From Geoanaerobacter pelophilus (lineage in GTDB: Bacteria > Desulfobacterota > Desulfuromonadia > Geobacterales > DSM-12255): a DNA stretch of 64,000 bases. Both the position numbers and the translations under genes were made by a program. The stretch is from NCBI RefSeq assembly GCF_018476885.1, contig NZ_JAHCVJ010000003.1:248001-312000 (forward strand), written 5' to 3'. Shown piece by piece: positions 30,486 to 40,745 of this stretch. The notes beneath the pieces are model-generated. The model saw nothing but the letters and a program-made list of their open reading frames with translations, made no database searches and had not been told where the DNA came from. Numbering within the stretch: the stretch's first letter is position 1; every line of letters starts with the position of its first letter.

Positions 30486-32452
30486 TTATGGCTCTTCTTA
30501 TCAAACCTGCCGATTATTCGTTTAATTGCTATGGCAACGTACTCAGAAAAACGTCTTTCCTGCCGCAAGGCATGCATCAGTTTTTCATATATCATATTCA
30601 ACTGGATCAAGTCGAGGTGAGCTGGATTTGCAACGATTTTCAGGAGAATATCAGCAGCCTCTCCAAAGTCTCCGACCTCACAAAGCAGCAGTCCTTTTTC
30701 GTATAATGGCCAAAAACTTCTCGGTGCAAGGTGGATAGCATTGTCAAAACAATCCATAGCATGAGCAGTTTTACCCAAATCACGCAACAATAGCCCGGCC
30801 CGATGGTAAAACAGGGAATCGATATGTGGCCAAAGAGGGTGGGACCCTAAGACATCCAAACCTTTACAAACCAAATCAAGTGCATCTTCTTGCCTCCCGA
30901 GCTGAAGGGAGATAGCAGCCCGCTCAATGAGCAGTTCAGGCATATGTTCAGATACGCCTTTTCTATCAAATGACCTGGCCTCCGCCATAGATTCAACAGC
31001 CATACCCATGTTTCGCAATGCGGTTGTTTTTACTATTGCCATTGGGATTTCATGCCATAGGTAGTGGAACGGAGGATGGAGCCTGATGGCATCTTCCGCA
31101 TGACTTAAAGCAATTGCCCAGTTACCGATTGCCAGATTGGCATGGGCAAGTTCGTAGTGGGGATAGAACCATTCCGGATACAACTTTGACACAGCTTGCC
31201 AGTTTGATATCGAGCCATTGAAATCGCTTGCGAGATGAGATGTCACAGCAGATTCTATTCCTGCAAGCAGAGGCGTTCTCTGCTGCCATAATTCAAAAAT
31301 AGCCGGAATTCTGTCCATCATTCCAAGGAACAGATATGACCTTACCAGCCATTCAAGCCTTGCAGTTGTCAAAGGAAGCTTCTTGCCGGCAAAACCTTGA
31401 AGCTTCCCCGCAATAAATTCAGCAACACCGCATGTGGGTGGGGCGTAGACAGCTTCTATTTTCGAGAATTCCGGGCTGGAACCGGACTCTACCTCTTTTA
31501 GTGCGGTAATGACCTCTTCAGGTTTCTCCAGAACGAGCGCACTGCCAAGGTCATGAAACATTGTCTTAATACCACACGCAATGATTAGTACCGGTCGCCC
31601 CAAGATGATTGCATCAAGGATAGTCTCTGAATTTCCCCTGTTCATGACTGCGTCGGCAGCCTCCAAGAGGTCCAGAGTATCAACCTCCGAGCCATGGACA
31701 ATCACATTAGGTGCAACCCTGCGAATCACCTCCTTTTCTGTAGCAAGGTTCTCATTGGGATGCAGTTTAACGACAATTTCCCATTTATCCTGTACCGCAG
31801 GCATCATCAACACATTAAGAACCGAATCACGGAATTGGCGGTCGTCCTTATTGTGAATCGTTAACCTGCTCCTTAGAGGAGAAGTCGTATAAACAAGCAG
31901 TTGCTTTTCTGTCCCTATCCCCAATCGCTCACGAATCTCGTTACGTCTGCCTCGGCGAGCGAATCGTCCCCATGAAAGCAGTCCTGAAATCGCCAGCGAT
32001 TCTTCAGACCAACCAGATTTGCGAAAAAGTTGGTATTCCCATTCATTGGCGACAAACAGAAGATCCAGCGGCAAGTCATAGTTGTTAAGCTCACAATTAT
32101 TCAAAGAGAGTTGGGCAACCTCTTCTACCGCAACTACAGGTATTGCCCGAACCTTTGCCCAGGCAAACAGTTCCAAGGAAAAGGGTTCAAACGACGCGCC
32201 AAGCATGACAACGGTACAATCATCAGGAAGGAGCTCTGAAAGCTGATCCACTCTCTCGATCACAATATTCTCAAATCGAGATCGATCCAGAGCAGCGGCA
32301 ATTCCAGGCGAAAGGCGCATGGAATTTTCCGAAATAACACAAGTAATATTCCAATCAGGAAGCTTTTCGGCTATTAATGACAAATTGTAAACATGCACAG
32401 GGCTGGTGGGATAGAAGAGCAGACAATTCTTTGTCAACAGAGCATCAGTCAT
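30482..32452 (-). CDS. GT-B-like glycosyl/glycerophosphotransferase with TPR tail
   Basis: A 656-residue two-part protein. Residues ~1-380 look like a GT-B fold similar to CDP-glycerol or capsule transferases: WEIVVKLHPNE, VIVHGSEVDTLDLLEAADAVMNRGNSETILDAIILGRPVLII. Residues ~390-650 are TPR-like helical repeats (YPHYELAHANLAIGNWAIALSHAEDAIRLHP; LLLRDLGKTAHAMDCFDNAIHLAPRSFWPLYEKGLLL). TPR tails often hold protein partners or acceptors. It overlaps its neighbours by 4 bp on both sides. Substrates cannot be named. Confidence 0.7.
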   Translation of the reverse strand: MTDALLTKNCLLFYPTSPVHVYNLSLIAEKLPDWNITCVISENSMRLSPGIAAALDRSRFENIVIERVDQLSELLPDDCTVVMLGASFEPFSLELFAWAKVRAIPVVAVEEVAQLSLNNCELNNYDLPLDLLFVANEWEYQLFRKSGWSEESLAISGLLSWGRFARRGRRNEIRERLGIGTEKQLLVYTTSPLRSRLTIHNKDDRQFRDSVLNVLMMPAVQDKWEIVVKLHPNENLATEKEVIRRVAPNVIVHGSEVDTLDLLEAADAVMNRGNSETILDAIILGRPVLIIACGIKTMFHDLGSALVLEKPEEVITALKEVESGSSPEFSKIEAVYAPPTCGVAEFIAGKLQGFAGKKLPLTTARLEWLVRSYLFLGMMDRIPAIFELWQQRTPLLAGIESAVTSHLASDFNGSISNWQAVSKLYPEWFYPHYELAHANLAIGNWAIALSHAEDAIRLHPPFHYLWHEIPMAIVKTTALRNMGMAVESMAEARSFDRKGVSEHMPELLIERAAISLQLGRQEDALDLVCKGLDVLGSHPLWPHIDSLFYHRAGLLLRDLGKTAHAMDCFDNAIHLAPRSFWPLYEKGLLLCEVGDFGEAADILLKIVANPAHLDLIQLNMIYEKLMHALRQERRFSEYVAIAIKRIIGRFDKKSHK

Positions 32453-33504
32453 CTCAGAACATTTTTAGCAAAAGCCGTGACCTGATGAATTTTAGTCGAT
32501 AAGCGAATGGAGAAGGACTGCAATGATATCTTGAGGGGAAAAAATGGACTACGTTCTCTATTAAACGAGTCATTAATGCGCGACACTCTGTATATTTCCC
32601 AACCGATTACCGTCCTTGCCAACAGCCCCTCATATCCACCTTCTGAAAGAACAGCGCTGAACTCCTCATGCTTGCGTATCAAGGTATCAAGGATGGTCTG
32701 CCTCACCAAGTCATGGCTTGGGTGATGTTTCATGTTCCCGGTTGGATGGCACCCTCCAACCAGCGAATTGGAACTGAAACAGTTCATGCCATGCCGACGA
32801 TAACAGCCGTGCACCTCGGGTAATAGCAAAGACCCCCCGACAAGATTGGCAAAGTGGCTTATATAATTGTCGGCGCATATCCTGAAATGGTCAATGGTAT
32901 CAGGCATTACCAGTTCCAGGACCGCCTTGCGGAACATCATTGAGCTCGTAGTTGCCCAAAGCCAGAAAGGCCTATGAAGAGATCTCGGCCCAATGAATCT
33001 GAATTTCCCTTTGGCCTGCAGATCTGCATGGTGGCCGGACAGTATCTCACTTCGCTCGTTAATCTGATACTGGTCAGAAGATGTAAAAGCCACCGGCTCC
33101 ATCCCCAGATGGATACGAACATGCGAACTGATAAAATCTCCCAGCAGCAGATCATCTGCATCCACATACGTGACAAACGATCCGCGAGCATGAGCAAGTC
33201 CGGTCTTGAATGCACCAAGTTGCCCTTTGTTCTGGTCATGGCAGACAAGTTCAAAACGCTCACCACCTGCAGAAGAATCAATAAAATCTTTAATTACTCG
33301 CACTGATTCGTCAGTTGAACAGTCATCAACTACCACAACATGAAAAAATGGATAGTCCTGACAAGCAATGGAGCTAAGACAGTCGGTTACATATGATGCA
33401 TAGTTGAAACTCGTCACCACAACGCTGACCAACGGAGCCGCAGTTCGGGTCTGTTCAAGCCTGGCATCTTCCAACACATCCCTGACCTTATAGTGCCCAG
33501 CCAT
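32449..33504 (-). CDS. Glycosyltransferase family 2
   Basis: 351 residues from the ATG at 33504, chosen because GAGGAAG lies just upstream; the start lies within the 3' end of the radical SAM gene (17-bp overlap), and the longer reading to 33558 lies wholly in that gene. GT-A motifs: LVSVVVTSFNYASYVTDCLSSIACQDYP, VVVVDDCSTDESVRVI, SFVTYVDADDLLL (DAD metal site). It belongs to the glycan operon; sugar unknown. Confidence 0.9.
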   Translation of the reverse strand: MAGHYKVRDVLEDARLEQTRTAAPLVSVVVTSFNYASYVTDCLSSIACQDYPFFHVVVVDDCSTDESVRVIKDFIDSSAGGERFELVCHDQNKGQLGAFKTGLAHARGSFVTYVDADDLLLGDFISSHVRIHLGMEPVAFTSSDQYQINERSEILSGHHADLQAKGKFRFIGPRSLHRPFWLWATTSSMMFRKAVLELVMPDTIDHFRICADNYISHFANLVGGSLLLPEVHGCYRRHGMNCFSSNSLVGGCHPTGNMKHHPSHDLVRQTILDTLIRKHEEFSAVLSEGGYEGLLARTVIGWEIYRVSRINDSFNRERSPFFPLKISLQSFSIRLSTKIHQVTAFAKNVLR

Positions 33505-34783
33505 ATTCTTCCTCTTCGACAACTTTTTCCTGGAGTGAAATATAGTATTTAGGATCATTGATCTTTTCCGGCAGCATCACAGGTCTGGCCTCCTGTGCAG
33601 TGAAAAGAGCTGCATAATCACCATGAAAGCCGTCGCAAATCTCTTGCAGCGAGCAGCATGAGCATTTATCAGCATAAACGTAACAGCAATGGCATTTTGC
33701 CCGGACTTTTGCATTGGCGCGATAGAGCTCTTCCAGAGATTCTGTTCCTGAGTGCCCAGTGCTGCCATTAACGCTCCTGCTTATCCCTCGATTCAAGGCA
33801 ATTGCCGCCTTGAGAAGCCGTGGATGAGTGGCTATCGATTCCCGTACTTTGAGGGCCAGCTGCTGCAGCCTTCCTGGATAAGTTATCGGCTCATAAACGG
33901 CATCCTCAAAAGGTATTGGCTCAGAGGTGTCGCCATCTTTCATCCGTTGGCTCTGTAGCCCAGTCCACGACCACGAAGCGTAATCCCACTCATGAATGTC
34001 AAACGGCAGCTGTTGGAAATTGTAAATAGACTTACGATAACGCTCCTCTACCATACAGAGAGGGAAATAACGCACGTTACACTCCACATCCCCCTGCTCC
34101 AGAATATCCATCGCCGCCATCAGGTACCCGGAGACCTCGCTGTACGTTGGTACATTATCCACAGATCTCATTCCAAGCTTCTGCTGGTCCTCAAACGGAT
34201 TAAAAGCAATGAAATTAACTACCCTGGCGCCTGATTCCACAGCGAGACGAGCTATCTCACTCAGTTGAGGCAGTGCCGTTTTTGAAAGCACGCAGTTGAA
34301 TCGGAACGGAATCCCCACTTCGGCCAGATTCTTGAGAGCGACCATCTGCTTCTCATGGGCCCCCTTGACCCCAACAATGGTGTCAAAGGCATCGCGTAAC
34401 CCATGAACACTTATCAGAAGGTCGCGAACGCCTGCCTCCTTGAGTTTTATACACGCGTCTTTCTTTGACAGGACCATTGCATTGGTGATAAGGGTCGGCA
34501 ACAAACCGATCTCCCGGCAATAAGAGACTAGTTCATGGATCTCGGGATAAATTGTCGGCTCCCCCCCCTGGATGTCAATAGAAGTGTTTCCATAAAAATC
34601 CACCAGGGTCCTGCAGATTTTTTTCGCCTTTGACAGTGACATGAAGGGGTGTTCCGGGTGGTCACGGCTCTTGATCCGGTCAAGAAAATAACAGAACTGG
34701 CAGTGGAAGTTGCATGTCTGGCCAAGCCAAAGAACCCCTCTCTTTGCCAGAACGCGTTTCGTGGTCTTCCTGAATTCGGTCAT
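33488..34783 (-). CDS. Radical SAM protein with C-terminal cysteine cluster (first of three)
   Basis: A 431-residue radical SAM enzyme. The SAM-binding cluster is C24-x3-C28-x2-C31 (QTCNFHCQFCYF), followed by DIQGGEPTIYPEI (GGEP motif). The C-terminal region has CHCCYVYADKCSCCSLQEICDGFHGDYAALF, a SPASM/Twitch-like set of cysteines for extra clusters. It is a close paralogue of 39483-40745: both open with RGVLWLGQTCN and share VDIQGGEPTIYP. It lies among glycosyltransferases, so glycan or lipid-sugar modification is likely; the reaction is unknown. Confidence 0.88.
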   Translation of the reverse strand: MTEFRKTTKRVLAKRGVLWLGQTCNFHCQFCYFLDRIKSRDHPEHPFMSLSKAKKICRTLVDFYGNTSIDIQGGEPTIYPEIHELVSYCREIGLLPTLITNAMVLSKKDACIKLKEAGVRDLLISVHGLRDAFDTIVGVKGAHEKQMVALKNLAEVGIPFRFNCVLSKTALPQLSEIARLAVESGARVVNFIAFNPFEDQQKLGMRSVDNVPTYSEVSGYLMAAMDILEQGDVECNVRYFPLCMVEERYRKSIYNFQQLPFDIHEWDYASWSWTGLQSQRMKDGDTSEPIPFEDAVYEPITYPGRLQQLALKVRESIATHPRLLKAAIALNRGISRSVNGSTGHSGTESLEELYRANAKVRAKCHCCYVYADKCSCCSLQEICDGFHGDYAALFTAQEARPVMLPEKINDPKYYISLQEKVVEEEEYGWAL

Positions 34784-34819
34784 TAATAATCTCGCAATGT
34801 CTTAAGAGATAGGAAACAC

Positions 34820-36064
34820 TTACAGCTTGACTGCTACGGTAAGGGCTGTTGCACAAAAGTTACCGTTTGCATCGGCAAAACATGACGGCACCATCGATAT
34901 GTTACCAAAGAGCTTTGTAAATAACTCTCTGAGAGATCGCTCGCTGAAGAAATGTAAGTGATGGGGGTTATTGTAATCAGTCTCTCCGATCGGAACCTCG
35001 ATTAGTATCCGACCTCCTTTTCTCAGAAGACTCCAACATCGTACAAGATCACCATGGGGGTCTGTCAAATGCTCGACTGTGTGAATGGCAATGATCAGAT
35101 CGAAAGTATCATGCTGAAAACCAGCTTCCTCCAATGTACCAGCCCTGATGTCAATACCCAATGTTCGCCCTGCCAGGGCTGCAAGTCCAGCATTTACATC
35201 ACAGCCATAAACGTGATGACCTAGCTTCTTAAGTCGTTCCAGAAGCTTCCCTTCGCAGCATCCCAGCTCTAAAACAACGGCCGGCTTTTCATAAAAGCTA
35301 TCAAGAATATGAAAGAAATCGAGGAATTGCATTCTTGAGTTCAGCCACCCCTGCCACTGGGTATCATCTGTGAGACTCGTTATTCCCTGATGTGCACAGT
35401 TCTGAGTGAAGTATTCGTAGCCGTCATAGAAATCAACAATTGCATTGCCTGATGGCACATTAGCTACAAAAACATGAGTGCAGGCTACACATTCCATAAT
35501 GAAATAATTCCAGACATTTACGCACAATAGGCGGGCAGAACCTTTGCATACTGGACATACAGCATTTTCTATATTGGATGGCATGAAGGATTTTTTCATC
35601 CATGACCATAAATAGCGGAAAGAATATGCAATATAATCTTTGTTTAGCTTCCGCCAGTTGAACGATTTCAACCTATTTAATAGATCGTCACGGTGATAAT
35701 TAGAAACTTGGAGATTTTTTCCTCCTTGACTAAATACGTCAAGAAATTCTTTTAACCGATTACTGAGAAGTCGTATATCGGTTACTCCTTGGGCATAAAG
35801 TCTCTGAGCAATGGATGTCGCAATATCAAGATCTTTGATAGTTATAACAACTGTGCCGGTAATAGTGTTGAATGAGTTATCGTTGTTAATAGTGTAGGAA
35901 CCACATTTACCCTTCTTTATGTCATCGACCACTGTAACGTCTATATCGTCAAGCTCTCCGATCAAATTGGACAGCAACAAACCATAATAACCAGCACCGT
36001 ATATTACAATGCTGTTACTTCCGTTAAGATAACTAATAATAAACTGCTTCTGTTCAGAAGTCAT
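34820..36064 (-). CDS. SAM-dependent methyltransferase with N-terminal Rossmann and zinc-ribbon parts
   Basis: A 414-residue protein in three parts. Residues ~15-60 form a dinucleotide-type Rossmann strand (SIVIYGAGYYGLLLSNLI...VTVVDDIKKGKCG) as in PglD-like sugar-modifying proteins. A CPVC...CVAC zinc ribbon (about 168-198) and YEYFTQNCAHQ resemble C-methyltransferase-type sugar methylases. Class I methyltransferase motifs follow: VVLELGCCEGKLLERL (motif I) and FDLIIAIHTVEHLTDPHGDLVRCWSLLRKGGRILIEVP. Probably methylates a nucleotide sugar or a glycan. No overlap with neighbours; 131 AT-rich bp lie upstream. Confidence 0.82.
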   Translation of the reverse strand: MTSEQKQFIISYLNGSNSIVIYGAGYYGLLLSNLIGELDDIDVTVVDDIKKGKCGSYTINNDNSFNTITGTVVITIKDLDIATSIAQRLYAQGVTDIRLLSNRLKEFLDVFSQGGKNLQVSNYHRDDLLNRLKSFNWRKLNKDYIAYSFRYLWSWMKKSFMPSNIENAVCPVCKGSARLLCVNVWNYFIMECVACTHVFVANVPSGNAIVDFYDGYEYFTQNCAHQGITSLTDDTQWQGWLNSRMQFLDFFHILDSFYEKPAVVLELGCCEGKLLERLKKLGHHVYGCDVNAGLAALAGRTLGIDIRAGTLEEAGFQHDTFDLIIAIHTVEHLTDPHGDLVRCWSLLRKGGRILIEVPIGETDYNNPHHLHFFSERSLRELFTKLFGNISMVPSCFADANGNFCATALTVAVKL

Positions 36065-36196
36065 TTCAAGCCCTACATATCATTTAGTATTTAATACACA
36101 CCAATTTAAGCAGATTTCCAACAACAGCAATGGAGCACCACAAGCTGAATTATTGCGAGATTAAAACTAGCTTTTTTTACCAGTAAACCTCAAAAG

Positions 36197-37336
36197 CTAT
36201 AAACTGAACCTTTTCGATATTTTTTTTAAAAAAGGCATATTTCTCTTAGCTCTGGTAGTCCACTCAAGATCATCTTTTTGCTGAACAAACCAATAAGTTT
36301 TTTTGCAATTCAAATTGAACCTCGGCTCTAAAAAAGATTCCGGGTTTTCGTACAGATCGTGGTAGACACTTACATAATGTTGAATCATCTCCGGCTCTGA
36401 CCAGTACTTCTCCATCCAGGCACGAGAAAGTTTACCAATTGAGGTGCGAAGATCCGGATCATGAAGGAGCGCAGAAAAAGCTTGTTCTGCATCTTCAAGA
36501 TGAAAATTCAACCACGGCAATTCATCGGCACCAGTCAGCTCGTGTAATACCTTCTGTATCCTGCCATCAAGCCAGGCAAAAGTCGGAATTCCCTGTGACA
36601 ACCCTTCCAGGCTAGAAAGGTGATACCCGCCCGTAACAATATCGTCAACGGAAATATGACTTTGCCGGCGCTCCCTTAAGCATTGGTCGTGAGGAATATT
36701 TTGCCGTACCCTGACAGTAACAGCGCAAAACTGACTCTTCACCCGATCAAGAAGACGCATTATTTCCGGGGCGCCCTTAGTATCCCAACGCAGCAGAGGG
36801 TCATAAGAATACCATGCTGATCGTGGGGAACTCGGTGCAAAGAAAATCGATGGCTCAGCAGGTTTTCGAGTTAAAGGAGTATATTCTTCGGCACTAAGAG
36901 GTACAATGTTCGGTACCAGTCGCGCATGAGGATAGTACCGTTCCTGATGCTGGGCGATAACTATTTTCGGAAATGGATCATCTTTTATCTGATCAAGAAT
37001 CTCTTTGTTGTTGTTAGCTATAAAGTTAGCCGTTGAATGAAAATGTCTTACTACTTTAGCCCCTCTTGCAACCATACGGCCGAAATCGAAGTGAAACGGG
37101 TTGTCAGCCAAATCCATCCAATGGTGAAAATGTAAAATATCTGCCGTCTCTATCAGTGCAAGAATATCTTCATCATTCGGGATCCAGGTCAAGTCATTCT
37201 CAAAAACCCTCGTCCCGTAGGCTACTGGATTCAGGACTACAAGCCGTGCAGAAATCCCGGTGTGTCGATTCAGGGCGTTCACGATCCGTATCGGACTACC
37301 TGCAAGCGGAGTGAGTGCCAAATGAAGGGCTTTCAC
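36197..37336 (-). CDS. Glycosyltransferase, GT-B fold
   Basis: A 379-residue protein. It starts MKALHLALTPLAGSPIRIVNALNRHTGISARLVV, the substrate-binding opening of GT4-like enzymes, and has a late region with ITVRVRQNIPHDQCLRERRQSHISVDDIVTGGYHLSSLEGLSQGIPTFAWLDG, which parallels the GT-B donor site (ExxxGLPT type). The usual EX7E motif is only partly present. It overlaps the Wzt-like gene by 4 bp. Probably adds a sugar to the polysaccharide exported by the ABC system. Confidence 0.75.
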   Translation of the reverse strand: MKALHLALTPLAGSPIRIVNALNRHTGISARLVVLNPVAYGTRVFENDLTWIPNDEDILALIETADILHFHHWMDLADNPFHFDFGRMVARGAKVVRHFHSTANFIANNNKEILDQIKDDPFPKIVIAQHQERYYPHARLVPNIVPLSAEEYTPLTRKPAEPSIFFAPSSPRSAWYSYDPLLRWDTKGAPEIMRLLDRVKSQFCAVTVRVRQNIPHDQCLRERRQSHISVDDIVTGGYHLSSLEGLSQGIPTFAWLDGRIQKVLHELTGADELPWLNFHLEDAEQAFSALLHDPDLRTSIGKLSRAWMEKYWSEPEMIQHYVSVYHDLYENPESFLEPRFNLNCKKTYWFVQQKDDLEWTTRAKRNMPFLKKISKRFSL

Positions 37337-38604
37337 TGGTCTTGCCTCATCAAGTCAGCGGGATCTGCTCCCTGACCTACAAGAGATGCAAGGCAGGGCA
37401 TTTGGACACAACCAATGGCATGGAGACCGTTATAGCCTGGGGTTGTCACCCGGAGCAAGATTGACCTCTCCCATGCGCCCAATTGCCGGATATAGTTACC
37501 GTCGAACGCCGAAAAAGATATCTGGTAATTACCCTGCAGCAGTAATGAAGAAGGAAACTCAAGACGCATCCTATACTCGCCAGCATTTCCAGGCAATAGA
37601 GTCTCGACGCACCTTGTGGTCCCACCGAATACCCGTTGACCTTCAGCGGTCTTTATGAGAAAGCCTATCTGCACTCCGCTGTCAATATGCTCATTAAGAG
37701 CATACCCGAGTTCTATCACCAGCGGTTGCCCCGTAACAGACCGGTAATAGCCGTCATCGGTTTGCTTTTCGTCAGAGACAATTTCAGCATCTCGGAACAC
37801 GAGTGCTCTGCTCTCCTCAGGCACCCCCTTTACCATAGCAGCCATACCATAGCGCTCTTCATAGTCAGCGATGACTCTTTCAGGATCATTCTTTTCGGAA
37901 ACCTTGCCGTCAGCGACCAGAACCGCGGAAGTGCATATTCTCTGCACCTGATACAGGTTATGCGAAACAAACAGCACTGATGTGCCATTTCCCAGCAATG
38001 CCTGAATGTGATTAAGGCATTTGATCTGGAAACTCAAATCACCTACCGCCAGCACTTCGTCAATCAGGAGGATTTCCGGGCGAAGATGAGCTGCTACAGC
38101 AAATCCCAGACGAACATACATACCACTTGAATAGTGTTTGACCGGAGAATCGATGAAATCTGCAATACCGGCAAAATCGATGATAGAGTCCAGTTCCCGA
38201 TCGATTTCATGCCTGGACATGCCTAATATTGCGCCGTTGACATAAACATTTTCCCTACCGGTCAACAGAGGATGGAATCCGGCTCCCACCTCGATCAGCG
38301 CACCGACCCTCCCTGAGACCCTGATCTCGCCCCGGTCTGGCATAAATATGCCGTTAAGCATCTTAAGGAATGTCGACTTACCAGCGCCGTTGGGGCCGAT
38401 CAGACCGATGCATTCTCCTGGAGCTACCTCGATATTCACATCTTCAAGAGCCCAAAATTCGCCGCGGCGCAAGCGCTCGCCTGATGGCGAGAAGCCAATA
38501 AAACTTCGCAACAAGTCGGTTGCGCCATAAAACATGGTATGATTTAGGGTCCGACAGTATTTCTTAGCCACTCCCCTGACGCTAACCACGTTCTCTGCAG
38601 TCAT
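37333..38604 (-). CDS. Polysaccharide ABC exporter ATP-binding protein (Wzt-like)
   Basis: 423 residues from ATG 38604, which shares its A with the permease stop (TGATG); the longer reading lies within the permease gene. The ATPase has GPNGAGKST (Walker A), YSSGMYVRLGFAVA (ABC signature of the polysaccharide type) and ILLIDEVLAVGD (Walker B). The C-terminal ~150 residues form a Wzt-type beta-sandwich (RVFGGTTRCVETLLPGNAGEYRMRLEF) that recognises the end group of the glycan chain. It exports an O-antigen or capsule-like chain with the permease next to it. Confidence 0.92.
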   Translation of the reverse strand: MTAENVVSVRGVAKKYCRTLNHTMFYGATDLLRSFIGFSPSGERLRRGEFWALEDVNIEVAPGECIGLIGPNGAGKSTFLKMLNGIFMPDRGEIRVSGRVGALIEVGAGFHPLLTGRENVYVNGAILGMSRHEIDRELDSIIDFAGIADFIDSPVKHYSSGMYVRLGFAVAAHLRPEILLIDEVLAVGDLSFQIKCLNHIQALLGNGTSVLFVSHNLYQVQRICTSAVLVADGKVSEKNDPERVIADYEERYGMAAMVKGVPEESRALVFRDAEIVSDEKQTDDGYYRSVTGQPLVIELGYALNEHIDSGVQIGFLIKTAEGQRVFGGTTRCVETLLPGNAGEYRMRLEFPSSLLLQGNYQISFSAFDGNYIRQLGAWERSILLRVTTPGYNGLHAIGCVQMPCLASLVGQGADPADLMRQDQ

Positions 38605-39479
38605 CAGACACGCTCTGCGATTTTTGTTTGCGCTAAAAAGAAAAGACGCCAACAAGTGAGAAAAAGCACCAAACAGAAGATGCTGGTAATCAAAAAAGGC
38701 TGCGTGTCGCTGGTACTACCCTTCAGCAGGAGATCACGCGGAACATTTATCAGGTAATTTAAGGGATTCCAGTAATTTAATCGCGACAGAAGCGAGTCTT
38801 CCCGCATTGGATAGAGTATTGGGGTGATGAACAATATCCCGGTAAATCCCAAATTTATAAGATTGCCTATATCGCGGAAAAGAACCGAAATGAGTGACAA
38901 CAAACACCCCAGCCCGAAGGTAAGCAAAAAAATTGGGATCAGGGCAAGAAGCGCCAGACAGCTCATTGGTAAAGATGGTAAGATTCCATAGTAAAGAATA
39001 AGTGCTCCAAGAAGGACCAGGCGAATGGTGAAGTCTACCAAGCCTTGGATACAGGCAGCGACCACAAGGGATACCTTTGGGAAATTGATCTTCACCACCA
39101 TGCTCCCCGCATTAACTAATGACGCTGCGGATGAACTAACGCCGGAAGCAAATACCCCCCAGATACTAAGACCTGTAATGGCATAAAGAGCATAAGGGAT
39201 TCCTGTCTCCGGGATGTTTACTACCCCCGAATTTCTCATCACAAGAAACATTGTAGCAGTCACCACTGGCATGAGAAAGGCCCATAATACCCCCAGAGCG
39301 GATTGCCGGTAACGGGCCTTGAAGTCGCGCTGAAATAAGCGCCAAGTGAGTTCCCTAGAAGATAACAGTTCTGTGATCATCATCCTCTGAACACGAAACA
39401 TCCCGGCGCCGCCTTCATGGATAACGCCGGAAGGGGTGTATATCAATCGCTTCATGTCACGTTTTTCATCGCTAAGCAT
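38604..39479 (-). CDS. Polysaccharide ABC exporter permease (Wzm-like, ABC-2 type)
   Basis: A 291-residue membrane protein with the ABC2-type polysaccharide-export pattern: LTWRLFQRDFKARYRQSALGVLWAFLMPVVTATMF (about 36-70), six predicted membrane helices and the closing ILYPMREDSLLSRLNYWNPLNYLINVPRDLLL. Start 39479 is kept; an internal ATG at 39455 is possible. The N-terminal ~25 residues are longer than in most Wzm. It overlaps the Wzt gene by 1 bp and follows a radical SAM gene by 3 bp. Confidence 0.92.
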   Translation of the reverse strand: MLSDEKRDMKRLIYTPSGVIHEGGAGMFRVQRMMITELLSSRELTWRLFQRDFKARYRQSALGVLWAFLMPVVTATMFLVMRNSGVVNIPETGIPYALYAITGLSIWGVFASGVSSSAASLVNAGSMVVKINFPKVSLVVAACIQGLVDFTIRLVLLGALILYYGILPSLPMSCLALLALIPIFLLTFGLGCLLSLISVLFRDIGNLINLGFTGILFITPILYPMREDSLLSRLNYWNPLNYLINVPRDLLLKGSTSDTQPFLITSIFCLVLFLTCWRLFFLAQTKIAERV

Positions 39480-39482
39480 AGT

Positions 39483-40745
39483 TCACCCAAAATTTGAACA
39501 TCCCCGATTCTCGGCCATAATATGCTCAACTTTTTTTTGATGACGAATATAGTGACAAGGATCATGGATTGAGCGGCCCTCAGTTACAGGCCTGACCTCA
39601 GTTGTGCCGAAAACGCCAGCATAATCACCATGCAAGCCGTCACAGATATCCTTTAAGTTGCACTTCATGCAGTCAGCACCATAGACATAATGACAATGCT
39701 CCTGGGCATGCAATCGCGCAATTTCACGATAGCGCCGCTCTTTGACATCCCTGCCCGCTGGAGGTGATGTAAAGAGCTTGTATGTTGAGTACAACAATGG
39801 ACCAAACACCGGATTTGCAGCTAATCGTTTAATAATCGTTTTGCAACGATACATCAACCTGTTAGTGCTCGGCTGAACCGGCGGAGTTAACGGCCCTTCC
39901 TTTGTCCTTTGAGAGCCAAGACCGGTCCAACCCCATGAAGCAAAATCCCATTCGCATGGATCATAGGAAAGTTGCTGGAAGTTATAGACCGAAGCCCTGT
40001 ATTGCTCATCAAGAATACAAAGAGGAAAGTACCTGACGTTAGCCTCTATGCCGGCCTGGGCCAGTATATCAAGGGCCGCCTGGAGATAAGGCTTGACCTC
40101 TGAATAACGCGGGACGTTCTCCACCCCCCTCTTCCCCTTTTCGGCCTGATCCCCAAACGGGTTGAATGTGATGAAATTAACGGTTCTGGCTCCAGTCTCA
40201 ACTGTAAGTCTGGCAATCGCAGGGAACTGAGCAATCGCCGACTTGGTCATAACAGTATTGAAACGAAACGGAATGGACAACTGACGCATGTTCTGCAACG
40301 CGCTTAACTGCCTCTGATGAGCTCCAGGCACACCGACAAGACGGTCATGAATGTCACCGATGCCTTGTATGCTCACCAAAAAGTCTTGCACCCCGGCAAC
40401 CTTGAATCGTTCGCAGGCAGTGTAGTTTTCAAGTAGTAATGCGTTGGTAATAAGTGTGGGAGCAAGCCCTATCTCACGGCAATAAGAAACCAGTTCGAAA
40501 ATACTCGGATATATGGTCGGCTCGCCACCTTGAATGTCAACAGCAGTGTTCCCATAAAAATCGACAAGGGTTCTGCAGATGGACTTTGCCTTGTCTAACC
40601 CCATAAATGGTTTTTCAGGATGATCATCCGACTTGACCCGATCGACAAAATAGCAAAATTCACATCGCTGGTTACAAGTTTGCCCTAGCCACAGTACACC
40701 ACGGGAGGTCAAAGCTTTTGTGAGGTTGCCCCTATTATTCGGCAT
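39483..40745 (-). CDS. Radical SAM protein with C-terminal cysteine cluster (second of three)
   Basis: A 420-residue paralogue of the protein at 33488-34783. C24-x3-C28-x2-C31 (QTCNQRCEFCYF), VDIQGGEPTIYPSI, and a C-terminal cluster CHYVYGADCMKCNLKDICDGLHGDYAGVF. Its 3' end is 3 bp from the permease gene and its 5' end overlaps the third radical SAM gene by 11 bp. Sequence kinship to the first copy suggests they act on related substrates or in successive steps of the same glycan pathway. Confidence 0.88.
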   Translation of the reverse strand: MPNNRGNLTKALTSRGVLWLGQTCNQRCEFCYFVDRVKSDDHPEKPFMGLDKAKSICRTLVDFYGNTAVDIQGGEPTIYPSIFELVSYCREIGLAPTLITNALLLENYTACERFKVAGVQDFLVSIQGIGDIHDRLVGVPGAHQRQLSALQNMRQLSIPFRFNTVMTKSAIAQFPAIARLTVETGARTVNFITFNPFGDQAEKGKRGVENVPRYSEVKPYLQAALDILAQAGIEANVRYFPLCILDEQYRASVYNFQQLSYDPCEWDFASWGWTGLGSQRTKEGPLTPPVQPSTNRLMYRCKTIIKRLAANPVFGPLLYSTYKLFTSPPAGRDVKERRYREIARLHAQEHCHYVYGADCMKCNLKDICDGLHGDYAGVFGTTEVRPVTEGRSIHDPCHYIRHQKKVEHIMAENRGCSNFG